From the NCBI GenBank assembly GCA_029959085.1, contig JARWIR010000021.1, positions 19,121,620 through 19,185,619 of the forward strand: 64,000 nt of DNA, written 5' to 3'. This stretch comes from Nemophila menziesii. Its lineage: Eukaryota > Streptophyta > Magnoliopsida > Boraginales > Hydrophyllaceae. A model generated the notes under the pieces. That model saw only the letters and a program-made list of their open reading frames with translations. It had not been told where the DNA came from and ran no database searches. A program made the position numbers and the translations under genes. This document shows positions 36,669 to 49,100 of this stretch, one piece after another (the first letter of the stretch is position 1; each line of letters starts with the position of its first letter).

Positions 36669-38578
36669 CGTCCAGTTCATTGTGATGGCTACATTTCAAC
36701 AAAGAATAATATATGTAAAAGAATGAGAAGAAAGAAAACAAATTACCATATTATTAACATTTAACATTTAAAACAAAACAAAAATTTGTTTGAAGCATTT
36801 TCACACCTATGTCGTTGGCTATCAATAACACTAAGTGTATATATCGACTAAATATTCATATAAAATGTGCATATATAAAAGGATCTTCTGGGTGACCCAC
36901 GACTATGTAAGGAGAGTGTGTGGGACCTACAAGGAATGCACTTCTTTCTGGCTTTTTGGGAAAGTTTCTTACACAAAAAGTGTGTCCATTACTTCCTTAG
37001 TTGTTAATTTTTATCTTGAGCTACTACAGATAAATTATAAAATAGAAATTAATAATAATTTATAATAATAATAGATTAATTAATAATATTACGCCTCTTA
37101 GAATTCTTTTTCGATCTGTTTTCAGATTCTTTTTCTCTATAGGTTGTTTCACAAGTAAGAGGTGAGTTTTACATTATTTTTTGATTTATTTTATTTTTCG
37201 AAACTAAATAAATTGTTAATAATTTACTTTCTTGGAAGGTAGAAAATTGCTCCTAGATATATCAAATAATGTTTCCATTCTCTACAAAAAAAGGAAAACA
37301 AGAAGAAAATGTTACTTACACAAATCTTTAACTCATTAAATTAATTAAAAAAATAATGAAAATAAAATACTTTCTAGTTTATCTTTTCAAATCAGTTCCA
37401 CATTGATCTGCAAATATTCAACAAAATAAGATTACACACACAAAAATTAAGCCAAGCGAGACTATAAAAAAAGTAAAATTACCTATAACTTTTTGAATAG
37501 CCTCCATATGGAGATTAAATTCTTCGTTTCCTAGCCATTGAAAGATAAAATGAGGAAGATCATGGTCTTTATCTTGTTCATAAACTCTCTTAAAGCTTGG
37601 AAAGTCTTTAGAATTGATTATGACTGGTTTGGTGGGTCTCACTATTATACTATGTTCCAATCATACTTATTATGGGCCTGGTCTTGGTTATTCTCTAGCC
37701 TTATTATATGGGCCTGGTCTTGGTTATTCTCTAGCCTTATTACAGAAGCAAACCTCTCACAAAGGGTATTTTAATCTTGAACCAAAAAAATTAATCTAGA
37801 AAAAATGTTAATTAAACAGAAAATACATAGAGTCTACAAATTACACGGACATAGTTATCCGATCTATAGTGCAACAATTTTTAAATAATGCATAGTGTAT
37901 TCAAAAAAAAAAGTATAGTGCACAAATGTTTGAAATTAAAATATATTTAAAAAGAAATTAAGTATAAGGGAAAGTACCTTTAAATGCTCAAACAGTATGA
38001 CTTTAATGAGTGAGGTGCTGAGAATATGATGAGATGAATAAAGAAGTTAGGTTATATGTATCGGAATGTTATGAAAAGGACAAATACACCCTGTGTATTG
38101 TAAAGTAGTTAATGTATAGGTGCACACAAATATAATAATGTGATGCAGTACATAAAAGGATCGAGTTAATTGCACAACTAATCCATGAGTTATGCGAAGG
38201 CCAAAACACCCTTCCATATATTACACTACAACAAGCAAATGTACCCCTCCACAAGGGTATATTTGATATTTTTGGAATAACAAGAGTTTATATATATGCT
38301 ACTTTAAGAAACAAGTGCATAATACAAAGACCAATGGTGTATTTTACAAAAGAGGCTTGCGAGAGTAGATAATAAGGCTTAAGAGAAGATCTATGTGGCC
38401 ACTTATATACTGTCGACTAGTAAGCCCGTGATATTATTTAATAAGTCCAAAACATAAATTTATCAATTACTCAACTGTTCTATATTATTCGATGTTGGAA
38501 TAGTAAATTATAGTTACAACTCTAAAGGTTACATACATAATTGTAACTTACACACAAGCTAATCCATACACAAGTAAG
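36669..38578 (-). repeat. Tandem array unit C, right part
   Basis: Unit C resumes at 'cgtccagttcattgtgatgg' directly after the CACTA element and matches units A, B and D through the gene copy (37,219-37,770) and its upstream region to 38,578. An upstream exon-like block ends at a 'taaag/gtactt' donor on the minus strand near 37,980. Confidence 0.75.
37219..37770 (-). pseudogene. Unrecognised small multi-exon gene, copy C (broken)
   Basis: Main exon from 37,483 upward reads KPVIINSKDFPSFKRVYEQD, KDHDLPHFIFQWLGNEEFNL and HMEAIQKVI. The 25-nt exon (37,383-37,407) keeps its gcag acceptor but its donor is AT instead of GT. The last exon (about 37,219-37,290) reads METLFDIS and then diverges. Upstream, 'tgggcctggtcttggttatt' plus 16 bp is tandemly duplicated (36-bp unit, 37,671-37,742), replacing part of the main exon, and the ATG region is missing. 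The copy is not functional as modelled. Confidence 0.5.
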
Positions 38579-41204
38579 TTAAAATACACACCTATATATA
38601 CAAATATAGATGAAACCTCCCATTTATTTTTCCTTACATATTAACATTACGAATCTACCCCTCAACAATAGTATATTTGCTAACAAGAGATAAAATTTTC
38701 AAAATCTAAAAGTAATATTTAAAATTAGTTTAAAGTATAAATTTTAAAAAATATAAAGTTGATGTTTAACATTTGAAGAAACAAAATAAAAAACTAATAA
38801 AAAAAAAATGCATATTATTTCACATTCATATTGAAATTTTCTTAATATTGTTTGTAAAAATTCTAGAAAGGATAATATCATATAATTTTTATACTTATAT
38901 AATATAATTATTAAAAAAATAAGAGATTACCAAGATAATTATCAGTGTTTCTTTGTTGAAATATTATGACCATCGATCTTATATCTGTGAATAAAACATT
39001 AAAAATTAATAAAATTATACTATATTTTATTGTGATAAGTACCAATTCTCATTGAGAAACGAGACTTCAATTTCGTAAATAAATATAAAATTGTCATAAG
39101 AATAAAAAAATGTAACAAATTTAGAGAGATTTTACATAACCAAATCAACAGCCTACAAATCTATAATATTTAAATTATATAATTCGATCTTTAATGTAAT
39201 AAAAAGTTTCAATTAAATTCTCAATGGTATTTACACTTTTTGGTCATAGAAAATTAGATCGCAACAATAAACAAATAATTTACAAAATTGTCAAAACATT
39301 TACCTAGAATGCATTTGAAAAACTGAAAAAGATATATTTGTTTTTGTTTTTTCTTCTTCTACATCATCCATGAAGGAGATTTTGATGGTCACATGGGACT
39401 TCTTCTCAATTGTGATATCATAAAAGTCTTTCACAAGAATTTATTTCTTAAGTCCCTAGTAGATTCTTAGTTAAGATTGTCCTTAGAGGCTTATTTAGTC
39501 CTTCAAGACTTATTGGATCCTTTGTTACTTATTCAGTCCTTGGAGGCTTATTTAGTCCTTTGTGACTTATTCAACCCTTCATCTTATTCAGTCCTCTGAA
39601 ATTTTTAAAAATTGGTGATTTATTTCTTCACCTCTGGCGATATTTTTTCATTTATATATATAGAAATTCATTTACAAATCTTGTGTAAACTGTGTATTCC
39701 TAAAATAATTATACACCACCATATAGGTTTTTATATAGTTGTTTGAGGTGTTTTATATAAGAGATAATACATACACCACAAGTATAGATTTTATAGAGTT
39801 GTGGGTTTGAGGTTATGTATGACATGGTTAGTTCAAGTTTATTATATTGTCATGGTAGAATATGATTCCTTAGGTTTCCAAAAAATATATTTTGACCCCT
39901 AAAGAGAGAATATTTATACCAAAAAAATCCCATACGTCCCAAAGATGAATCTTCATTTGCCCCTCTTTACAGATTTTTCATTTCTGAGTTTTAGTGTATA
40001 TTAATTGAAATTTGAGTATATTTTATACTTTGAAAAATTAGTGACGTATAGTGTAATAATTAAAAAATGTAGGGGCCTAAAGTGAATATAACTCAAATTG
40101 TAAGGACTTGTACTAAAACTACCTCAAAATATAGAGATTTATGTTACGTACTTTAATTAACTCAAAAAATAATTAGACCTATGCAATTTACTCTGAATAT
40201 ATGGCCATGTAGGGAAATTGACTTTGAATATAAAGACATGTAATATTACTAGACGACCAGTTCCTTGTGGTGGCTACCATTTCAACAAAGAAAAATATAT
40301 GTAAAAGCATGAGAAGAAAGAAAAACAATTACCATATTATCAACGGTTAACATTCAAAACTAAACAAAAATATTATTTGAAGCATTTTCACACATACGTA
40401 GTTGACTCTAAACAACACTACATGTATATACCGATTAAATATTCATATGAAATGTACATATATAAAAAGATATTCTGGGTTACCTAGAACTATGTAAGGA
40501 GAGTGTGTGGGACCTTCAATGAATTCACTTCTTTCTGGCTTTTTTGGGCAAGTTCCTTACACGAAAAGTTCTTCTTTTACGTACTTTGTTGTTAATTCTT
40601 TTTCTTGAGCTTCTACAGGAAAAAAGTATAAAAAAGAAATTAATAATAATTAATAATAATAGTATATTAATTCATAATATCACACCTTTCAGAATTCTCA
40701 ATTCTTCAATTGGTTTTCAAATTCTTCTTCTCTATAGGTTGTATCACAAGTAAGAGATGAGTTTTAAAATTGTTTTTTTATTTATTTTATTTTTTGAAGC
40801 TAAATAAATGGTTACTAATTTACTTCTTAGAAGGTAGATATATCCATAAATGTTTCCATGCTCTTCAAACAAGAAAACAAGAAGAAAATGTTACTTAAAC
40901 AAATCTTTAACTCATTAAATTAAAAAAAAGGAATATAAATAAAATACTTTCTACTTTACCTTTTCGAATCAGTTCCACATTGATCTGCAAATATTAAACA
41001 AAATTACAAAAAAATCAAGCTAAACAAGACTATAAAAACAGTAAAATTACCTATAACTTGTTGAATAGTCTCCAAATCGAGATTAACTCCTTCATTTCCT
41101 AGCCATTGAAAGATTGAATCAGAAAGATCATGGTCTTTATCTTGTTCATAAGCTCTCTTAAAGCTTCGAAAGTCTTTAGAATTGATTATGACTGGTTTGG
41201 TAGT
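38579..41204 (-). repeat. Tandem array unit D (truncated on the right by a gag remnant)
   Basis: Shares all landmarks from 'cacctatatatacaaatata' to the gene main exon. It has internal deletions near 38,688 and 39,410. It ends at 41,204, where retrotransposon gag-type sequence replaces the 5' part of the gene and the whole upstream region. Confidence 0.7.
40827..41204 (-). pseudogene. Unrecognised small multi-exon gene, copy D (5' truncated)
   Basis: Main exon 41,051-41,204 reads KPVIINSKDFRSFKRAYEQD, KDHDLSDSIFQWLGNEGVNL and DLETIQQVI without a stop. The 25-nt exon (40,960-40,984) has intact gcag and gtaaag sites and reads DQCGTDSK across the joints. The last exon (40,827-40,860) reads METFMDISTF and stops early compared with copies A and B. 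The exon chain is the cleanest of the four, but the first part is lost to the junction at 41,204. Confidence 0.5.
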
Positions 41205-42124
41205 ACCACAACACAATTGAAACATCTAAAGGCTTCTTAAACAACTTTCACTTCTTTCGGTTTATTTTCAAATCCTTCCATCACGACTATAGCAGATTGT
41301 TTCTTTTGATTCTCCATGTGAGGAATTTTCCCTCTAGTACGGTATCCTAGAAACATAAAAATACCTCTATGTTCTCGCGGAACGGGCTAACTACTTTTAG
41401 TATCTATAATCTTTTGCATTGCTTGTGCGACTTGTGTTGGATCGACTGAAACAAACTACCACCGCCAAGATTGTCCACTCTTAACCTTGAAGTTCCATCT
41501 AGCCCTTTATAGGATATTGAGAGCTGCATTAGAGGAGTATACCCATGAAAAGGGCACTTCGTCAACTGTTGATGAAATCTAGTCCATGTCAACCCTAATG
41601 TCTTATCAACATCTTTCACGATATGGGAAAATTTAACTTGGTCTTCCATCCTTATACTTTGTGGAAATAATCTATCTAAAAACCTTGCTTGAAGTTATCT
41701 CTCTAGCCAAACAATCGAACCTCTGGTCTAGAAAAACTGGAACATAATGTAGTACATTTTCTCGCTTGTAACGCCTTAAGTGATATATGTGTCACATATT
41801 TGCATGAACTTCTGGATAGCACAAACCAGATCTTGATGAACGGATCTACTGTAATTAAAATAAATGCAGGAATCAATTCAACCCATATCGGGCTTAAAAC
41901 GTGCAGCTTGAATAACTGGGAGGGCGAATGTCCAAAGGCTGAACACAGAAAGGCACTCCCTGCTCAGGGATTCCTTGCATTCGCTTATAGGTACACTAGG
42001 AGGATTGCCACCATTAAAGTTGTGGAATATTTTTTTGAACACGTTCAAGTGGATTAGCTCCTAGGGGTTGGTTCACTTGATTAATCATGCAATTAATACC
42101 AGGAGGTGGGTTAAGATTAGCCAT
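41205..42124 (-). pseudogene. Gypsy-like gag remnant following an LTR (copy 1)
   Basis: ATG at 42,124 begins MANLNPPPGINCMINQVNQP with a purine-rich leader. After frame breaks, gag-like text continues: KFMQICDTYI near 41,810, then the frame at 41,404-41,649 with MEDQVKFSHIVKDVDKTLGL. It aligns by eye with the gag at 61,666-61,923 (CDSYVTQGVTREQMYYLMFNFF). No protease or polymerase region is present. It abuts array unit D at 41,204. Athila/Tat-like from style; the frame is multiply broken. Confidence 0.6.
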
Positions 42125-42224
42125 TAACAACTGTGCTTTTCTTTCTCTTTCTCTTTCTCTTTCTTGCTTTTTTTGATTTTGAAATAGTCTCTCAGGTACC
42201 TGAGTACATACACCAAAACCTGTA

Positions 42225-43950
42225 AACCAGAGAAGAAACACAAACACAAAAACAAAATAAAACAAAAAAGAAACTAGATACTTCTACACTAAAACAAAAG
42301 GACAAACCTCTATAAAAAAAATCCCCGGCAGCGGCTCCATTTTATCTGTCGCCGCCCGTTGTGTGATAAATTTATGTAGTAATATAAATGGGGGTAACGG
42401 TTCTGCCGTGTCTGGATCGGAGACAAGTAAAAGTGATAAGTAGGGTATAGGTTTCCTCGGGGATGAATTACGATTAATAGAATTTATTATTGTGAAAATG
42501 TATGAAGTTTTTAATCTATATAACAAAATAGTAAAGAGAGAATGTTTCTTTGGTTTTCAATGATTAACAACTAAAGGACAAATAAATGCAATTAAGATAA
42601 AGCTAAATGAGACTAAACTAATAAGATTTAAGATAATCAACTAAATAAATAAAATAAAGGATTAACTATATGAGATAAGTGCTTGAGGAATTGCTAAAAA
42701 TAAGTTGTGCCACTAATTAACCTTGTTATTGATAAGGGTTAGTGGTTGCGTTCACATTAGCCAGAATTCAAATGCATCTAAGTCCCCACCTGGGTGATCT
42801 TAGCTCTCTACCTCACACACTCACTATTTTTGGGTAGGAGGAGTTCTTCTAACCCTATTAACTAACTAGCATGCAAAACCAACCAGTTTAAGGCACTAGG
42901 CGTTTATGTACTAGGTTTTTAATTAAATCCCCTCATCAAGATGTTAGCTCAATTACATCAATACATGTGACTTGGCTAGAACACAAAAGTAATTAATACA
43001 ATACATAAACAATGGAATATTAAGTTAAAACCCAGCTCAATTAAATATACATTTGATATCCCAAATGAAATAACGTAATAAAAAAGTTAAACAGAAAGTA
43101 TTACAATAGTATCCTCAAGCAATTAAAGTTTAGATCATGCTAGAATACACTCTAAATAAAACTAAATTAATGAAAATATTAAGAACATAATCATGTTTAA
43201 AAATGAAAGTAAATAGGAGTTACTATTGATGATAGAAAAATATGGTGAATGGTTGAGGTAGAATGGCTGGGTCCATAGAAAAACCCTTGATCTCCCTCTT
43301 CCTTCTGTTTTGGCGCTTCTCTCCTTTCCGAACTGATGAAATTGATTTCTAAAATGAGTGGTCCAGAAAGGAAGCTGTAAAATAAGCGTATAGAACTTCT
43401 AAAAACGTTTGGGCTCCCTTTAGGTTAAGGAAATTAGGTTTGGAAGGGGCCCAACCCCTCTTGCTTAACCAAATTTCTGGTTCGCACCATGATGTGTGCA
43501 ACTGACATAACTTATTCGTCTATGTTCTGATTTGACTTACGTCAATTCTGAAAAAACCCTGACTTTAAGGTCTTTTTAAATCAAAAGGAATCAAGTCCAT
43601 AGCTCTTACCAATAATTCACAGTGACTGAAACACTAAGGTGCGAGATTTCTCTGGTAAACGCTTCAACTTTCCAAAGTGGCTCTAAGCTCACTTTCCGCT
43701 TTGACTTGTGGTTTTCTCTTGACTCTTTAACTTATTTTCCTCATCTTGGACCTTTTTATCAAGCATGTATCTAAAATCTACACACTTAACACACAATTAA
43801 GGCGCATAACCTCTATAAATAGTAATATATCCAAAATAAGGAGTAAAAGTGCAATATAGCAAATAACATGGAAAACCCCTCACTTAAGTCCAATAAAGTC
43901 CCAAATAATGTCTCGTGAATGGATTATCCATCACAAAAATAGAGACATCA
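42225..43950 (-). mobile_element. LTR (LTR-3), gypsy-like, minus orientation
   Basis: The right end is AGAGACATCA at 43,950. On the minus strand the LTR starts TGATGTCTCT and is preceded by a purine-rich tract (gatgacgggggaaaatttg, 43,985-43,967), a polypurine-tract candidate. Internal modules match LTR-2 in order (hairpin end, 'tctgtcgccgcccgttgtgt', 'ccccacctgggtgatc'). The left border near 42,225 is approximate because the primer-binding site was not identified. The (tttctc)n tract at 42,139-42,166 is in the adjacent gag leader. Confidence 0.65.
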
Positions 43951-44644
43951 ATTACTCATTTTCAAATTTTCCCCCGTCATCTTTATAAATGCAATTAATG
44001 TTTGTTGAAACTCGCTCACAAAGTCTTCTTATGGAGAAGGACTTACTTGTTACGTGAAAGTTGCCACATATAGATTATATGCGCTTTATGGTAAATCTTA
44101 AATTCCATAACTCAGACCTCCATGATAGAAGTGTTAAGGTCTCAACTGATACACATTCTTTTAAGTTCAATGCTGATATGAATTGCCTTGATAAGCGACC
44201 CCACGAGGATTTGATCATTGGAAAACCGAATAGTTTCGTTTACTTGCACATAGTTTGGACCACTCAAATGGTACACCCGTTGATTCAACACAAATACAAC
44301 TGATTTTGGATTACTAGCACACTCTTTCCAACAATGATAAAACATCGCATAACTCAAACAACAATACGTCTTGTTAACAACATGAACTTGTGACTTCTTT
44401 CTCTTGAAGATCTCCTTAATAGTTAAATATAATTTATTCATTTTGTATCCTCTAAACTGGAGAACTTAGCATCTCTAGCAATAATATTATCTATTTGCTT
44501 TGTACCTTTCAGAATTATGGCTCACGATTATGGACAACTTCACTCGGTCTTGATAATTTTCTCCATACCAATCTTGGCTTCATTAGGATCCATCGAAACA
44601 CAACCCCCACCATAAAGTTTATCTACTCTATATATTGAATTCGA
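43024..44644. repeat. 1,621-bp tandem duplication, first copy
   Basis: This segment is followed directly by a second copy at 44,645-46,265. The offset is 1,621 bp at every place checked (43,024/44,645; 43,921/45,542; about 44,060/45,681). The two copies differ at few sites (e.g. 'aagcgtatag' against 'aagcttatag'). The unit spans the right half of LTR-3 and about 690 bp of the adjoining gag-type sequence. The homologous locus at 60.0-61.56 kb has only one copy, so the duplication happened later. Confidence 0.9.
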
Positions 44645-46265
44645 GTTAAAACCCAACTCAATTAAATATACATTTGATATCCCAAATGAAATAACGTAAT
44701 AAAAAAGTTAAACATAAAGTATTACAATAGTATCCTCAAGCAATTAAAGTTTAGATCATGCTAGAATAAACTCTAAATAAAACTAAATTAATGAAAATAT
44801 TAAGAACATAATCATGTTTAAAACTGAAAGTAAATAGGAGTTACTATTGATGATAGAAAAATATGGTGAATGGTTGAGGTAGAATGGCTGGGTGCATAGA
44901 AAAACCCTTGATCTCCCTCTTCCTTCTGTTTTGGCGCTTCTCTCCTTTCCGAACTGATGAAGTTGATTTCTAAAATGAGTGGTCCAGAAAGGAAGCTGTA
45001 AAATAAGCTTATAGAACTTCTAAAAACGTTTGGGCTCCCTTTAGGTTAAGGAAATTAGGTGTGGAAGGGGCCCAACCCCTCTTGCTTAACCAAATTTCTG
45101 GTTCGCACCATTATGTGTGCAACTGACATAACTTATTCGTCTATGTTCTGATTTGACTTTTGTCAATTCTGAAAAAACCCTGACTTTAAAGTCTTTTTAA
45201 ATCAAAAGGAATCAGGTCCATAGCTCTTACCAATAATTCACAGTGACTGAAACACTAAGGTGCGAGATTTCTCTGGTAAACGCTTCAACTTTCCAAAGTG
45301 GCTCTAAGCTCACTTTCCGCTTTGACTTGTTGTTTTCTCTTGACTCTTTGACTTCTTTTCCTCATCTTCGACCATTTTATCAAGCATGTACCTAAAATCT
45401 ACACACTTAACACACAATTAAGGCGCATAACCTCTATAAATAGTAATATATCCAAAATAAGGAGTAAAAGTGCAATATAGAAAATAACATGGAAAACCCC
45501 TCACTTAAGTCCAATAAAGTCCCAAATAATGTCTCGTGAATGGATTATCCATCACAAAAATAGAGACATCAATTACTCATTTTCAAATTTTCCCCCGTCA
45601 TCTTTATAAATGCAATTAATGTTTGTTGAAACTCGCTCACAAAGTCTTCTTATGGAGAAGGACTTACTTGTTACGTGAAAGTTGCCACATATAGATTATA
45701 TGCGCTTTATGGTAAATATTAAATTCCATAACTCAAACCTCCATGATAGAAGTGTTAAGGTCTCAACTGATACACATTCTTTTAAGTTCAATGCTGATAT
45801 GAATTGCCTTGATAAGCGACCCCACGAGGATTTGATCATTGGAAAACCGAATAGTTTCGTTAACTTGCACATAGTTTGGACCACTTAAATGGTACACCTG
45901 TTGATTCAACACAAATAAAACTTATTTTGGATTACTAGCACACTCTTTCCAACAATGATAAAACATCGCATAACTCAAACAACAATACGTCTTGTTAACA
46001 ACATGAACTTGTGACTTCTTTCTCTTGAAGATCTCCTTAATAGTTAAATCTAATTTATTCATTTTGTATCCTCTAAACTGGAGAACTTAGCATCTCTAGC
46101 AATAATATTATCTATTTGCTTTGTACCTTTCAGAATTATGGCTCACGATTATGGACAACTTCACTCGGTCTTGATAATTTTCTCCATACCAATCTTGGAT
46201 TCATTAGGATCCATCGAAACAAAACCCCCACCATAAAGTTTATCTACTCTCTATATTGAATTCGA
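44645..46265. repeat. 1,621-bp tandem duplication, second copy
   Basis: Second copy, including a second LTR end (AGAGACATCA at 45,571). The junction with the first copy joins 'gaattcgag' to 'ttaaaaccca', with a few bases of shared sequence. To the right the sequence continues as in the single-copy locus (61,560 onward). Confidence 0.9.
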
Positions 46266-46844
46266 TTCGAGTCCTTTGTAAAACATTGATAACTAAAGAA
46301 CAAGCGTATACCCATGTAATGGACACCTTGCCAACTTCTCTTGTAATCTCGTCTAAGCTGCACCATTATTCTCCCCCATCTTCTTGTACAAAGTTCGCAA
46401 GCCCCATCTAATCATGCAAACACATACTCTGAGGGTAAAAGACATCAAGGGATCTCACTTGAAGCATGTGCCAGCTTGGGATAATATCGAGATATTGACT
46501 GTCTAACCATACGCTTGCACTCCCAGTCAAGAAGAAATTAAACATTAAATAGTACATTTGCTCTCTTGTGACACCTTGAGTAACGTAGGAATCACAATTT
46601 CCATGAACTTCTAAATAGAACAGGCCAGATCTTGATGCGCAATGCCACTATAATTCTCGTAGCTCTAGAATTGATATAGAATTCCATGATTGGATCTAAT
46701 ACATTTTTGGTCTTGTGGGCTTCTTTTAGCTAGCCCAAATCCACTAAAACGTTTTAATGAATGGGTGGACTAGTTTGAACCATGATAGCGGAAAATTTAA
46801 TAACTTTTCCAATTCAACTCTTAATCACAAACTGTTACCTAATA
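46266..46844 (-). pseudogene. Gypsy-like gag remnant upstream of the LTR (copy 1)
   Basis: Diverged twin of 61,560-62,150. On the minus strand, LFNV*FLLDWECKRMV, YYPKLAHASSE and a following stretch correspond to the better preserved gag at 61,666-61,923. Several stops. Together with 43,951-44,644 it represents internal sequence on the 5' side of LTR-3. Confidence 0.6.
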
Positions 46845-49100
46845 CTTTAACTCTTCACAAACCAAGGATAAAAGAAGATTCATTTAAATCTATAACATGC
46901 CCTTCTTCTATTGCTACAACTAATTTTGACCTCATACTGACACCTTTTTCATAATATTCTTAGGACAACCCTACTTTGGTTTGGTAGAAAATAGTTAACC
47001 TTTTTTTGAACTACTCTCTTCATAGACTAATTGTAATTATATCTCATTTTCCTTATTTGGAAATGCAACATTGTCCATCTTGAAGAAATATGTATATTTC
47101 TTTTTTATCTTGATGACTGTAAAACACGTTTTGTTTTTATCATTTATAAAACAAATACATTTGAAGAAAAGTGTGAGAAAGTATAAAGGTCCTAATATGA
47201 TCAATACCATAAACTTTCATTATTAATAAAAATCATTTAGTAGTGATGAATGAGATCAAACTTTTAATACCATAAAGTATGTAAATCAAATACGATTATA
47301 ACTTTATCTAGGCATCAATACTTGTGATTTTACCTAAGTGAGAGTTTTTCATTAGATTATATGAACCATGTTTGTTTAATTTCATATTCAATGTATTATG
47401 TTTAACACTTTTCACCTTATGTCATGCAATCTTTAATCTAAGGTAATAATTTATAAGCTTTTATTTTTTTTGTTCCAAATATAGGCTTGTTTATAAAACC
47501 CTTTTGTAATTATATCATAAGACTCATGCATAATAAATTTAAGTCTTACAAATATGTCATGTAGGCCTCAACCATCTAGAGCATCAATTTGGATTTTATG
47601 TAATAACGTCCATGTTACAACTATCTTATCTAGGGTTTCATAACCCTTATGACCTCAAACTATACCATGACATTATTATAAAAACCATACACTAAATGAG
47701 TAATTTGTCATTTACTATTTATATTGTGTGCAAGATATATTCAATGACATTTTTTCCATATGGGCTTGTGTTTCTTAACTTCACGACAGTTTATTAACTA
47801 TTAAAATGTTTATTTAAGATACCAGATTTTGTGAATATAAAACATTTACATATACTAATATTTCATCTAATTTTCATCACAATATTTTATATGGGGATCC
47901 ATCATAATTTTCCACTTACTTGAAAATTAGAGTTTCATTGTGAGCCCTAATCTCAAGAGCTCTAGCACCTTATTCTTGTTGACAGGTCTGTAATTATTTT
48001 CTTCTTGTAAACCATAGTTGATAATTTAGCTAAGACGTGGTTATATCTTAACAAGAAATCTAGAAGAGACACTTTTTTCAATATTAGAATTAATGTTTCC
48101 TTTAAGGTGCAAACAAATTGAAAAGAAATAAAATATATGTTGAATTCAATTAAAACATCAATATTATAATCATTTGACTTTAAATTGGTTTCTATAGAGT
48201 AAAAATATCAAGAACATATATTAATTTTCAAAAACACTAAAGAAAACAAAAATAATTTATCATGGTTCTATACAATCGTCAATATCAATGTTGAGCTCCG
48301 GCAAGAGTAGTTCTCTCATTATTGAATGATTAATTTTACAGATTACAGTCGTATCTCAAATTCTCAAGAATGAATCAACAAAACAATTCACAATTATACT
48401 GTAAATCTACAAAGTCTAATCAACAGGTATAAAGAATGATTCAATCTAAAGCGAACAATAAAACCTAGTTTACACAGTATTTTGAGTGAAACAACCAACA
48501 AAATAGAAGACGAAAGAATGAAGTATAATCTGAAAAGTAGAGTTTTTATATGACAAACCAATATGATTCCAATCTTAGCCGCCCAACTCAATCAAGATCA
48601 GTACGTGAGACTTTATCGACTTTAATAAAACATTGTCATTCTAGACTAACCCCAAAAAATGAAAATCCCATTATTTGGAGCTGGATAAAAGAACAATTTT
48701 TGATCAATCTAAATTATCACAAACAAACAAAAACTCCAAAAAAAGTTTGAACTTGGAGGTTGGAACCAACTTAGTACACAAATCAGTTGAATTAACTTCA
48801 GAAACAACAAGATGATTATTTACATCAACATGTTTTTTCCTTTCATGATATACCAGATATAATTCAAGTGAATATTATTATGACTATATTAAAAGATTAC
48901 TGTTTTACCTTTGATTACTTTTACCTCAATTTATCATTTTTAAGCTAAATAGAACCTTTAATATAATAAGTAATGAAAAAAAATACAATACGCCATGGTA
49001 TATTTTCTAGAGTCTCAGACTCCTACAAAATCTAAATTAACATAGCAAAGGTGATAATTTACACCAACATGATTTGTCCTTTCATGATATATGGGATATA
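46845..49100. repeat. Repeat R, copy R3
   Basis: Matches R1 (18,500-20,006) and R4 (62,150-64,000) from 'ccaaggataaaagaagattc' to 'catcaacatgttttttcctt' and beyond, with an extra 631 bp at 47,041-47,671. The conserved patch on the minus strand (46,946-46,869) reads MRSKLVVAIEEGHVIDLNES then SFILG. No long gene is visible. Confidence 0.7.
47041..47671. mobile_element. 631-bp insertion in R3 (and R4), type unknown
   Basis: Absent from R1 (at about 18,693) and R2 (at about 58,570), present in R3 and, as about 606 bp, in R4 (62,342-62,947). Flanked by attat on both sides (47,036-47,040 and 47,672-47,676). No TIR, LTR or coding sequence recognised. The alternative, loss from R1 and R2, would leave the 5-bp repeats unexplained. 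Confidence 0.5.

Noticed and set aside
44061..44441. Frames at 44,061-44,303 (+) and 44,142-44,441 (-), repeated at 45,682 and 60,982/61,063
   Set aside because: Both strands are open over the same repeated gag-flank sequence. The conservation reflects duplication, not a separate gene.
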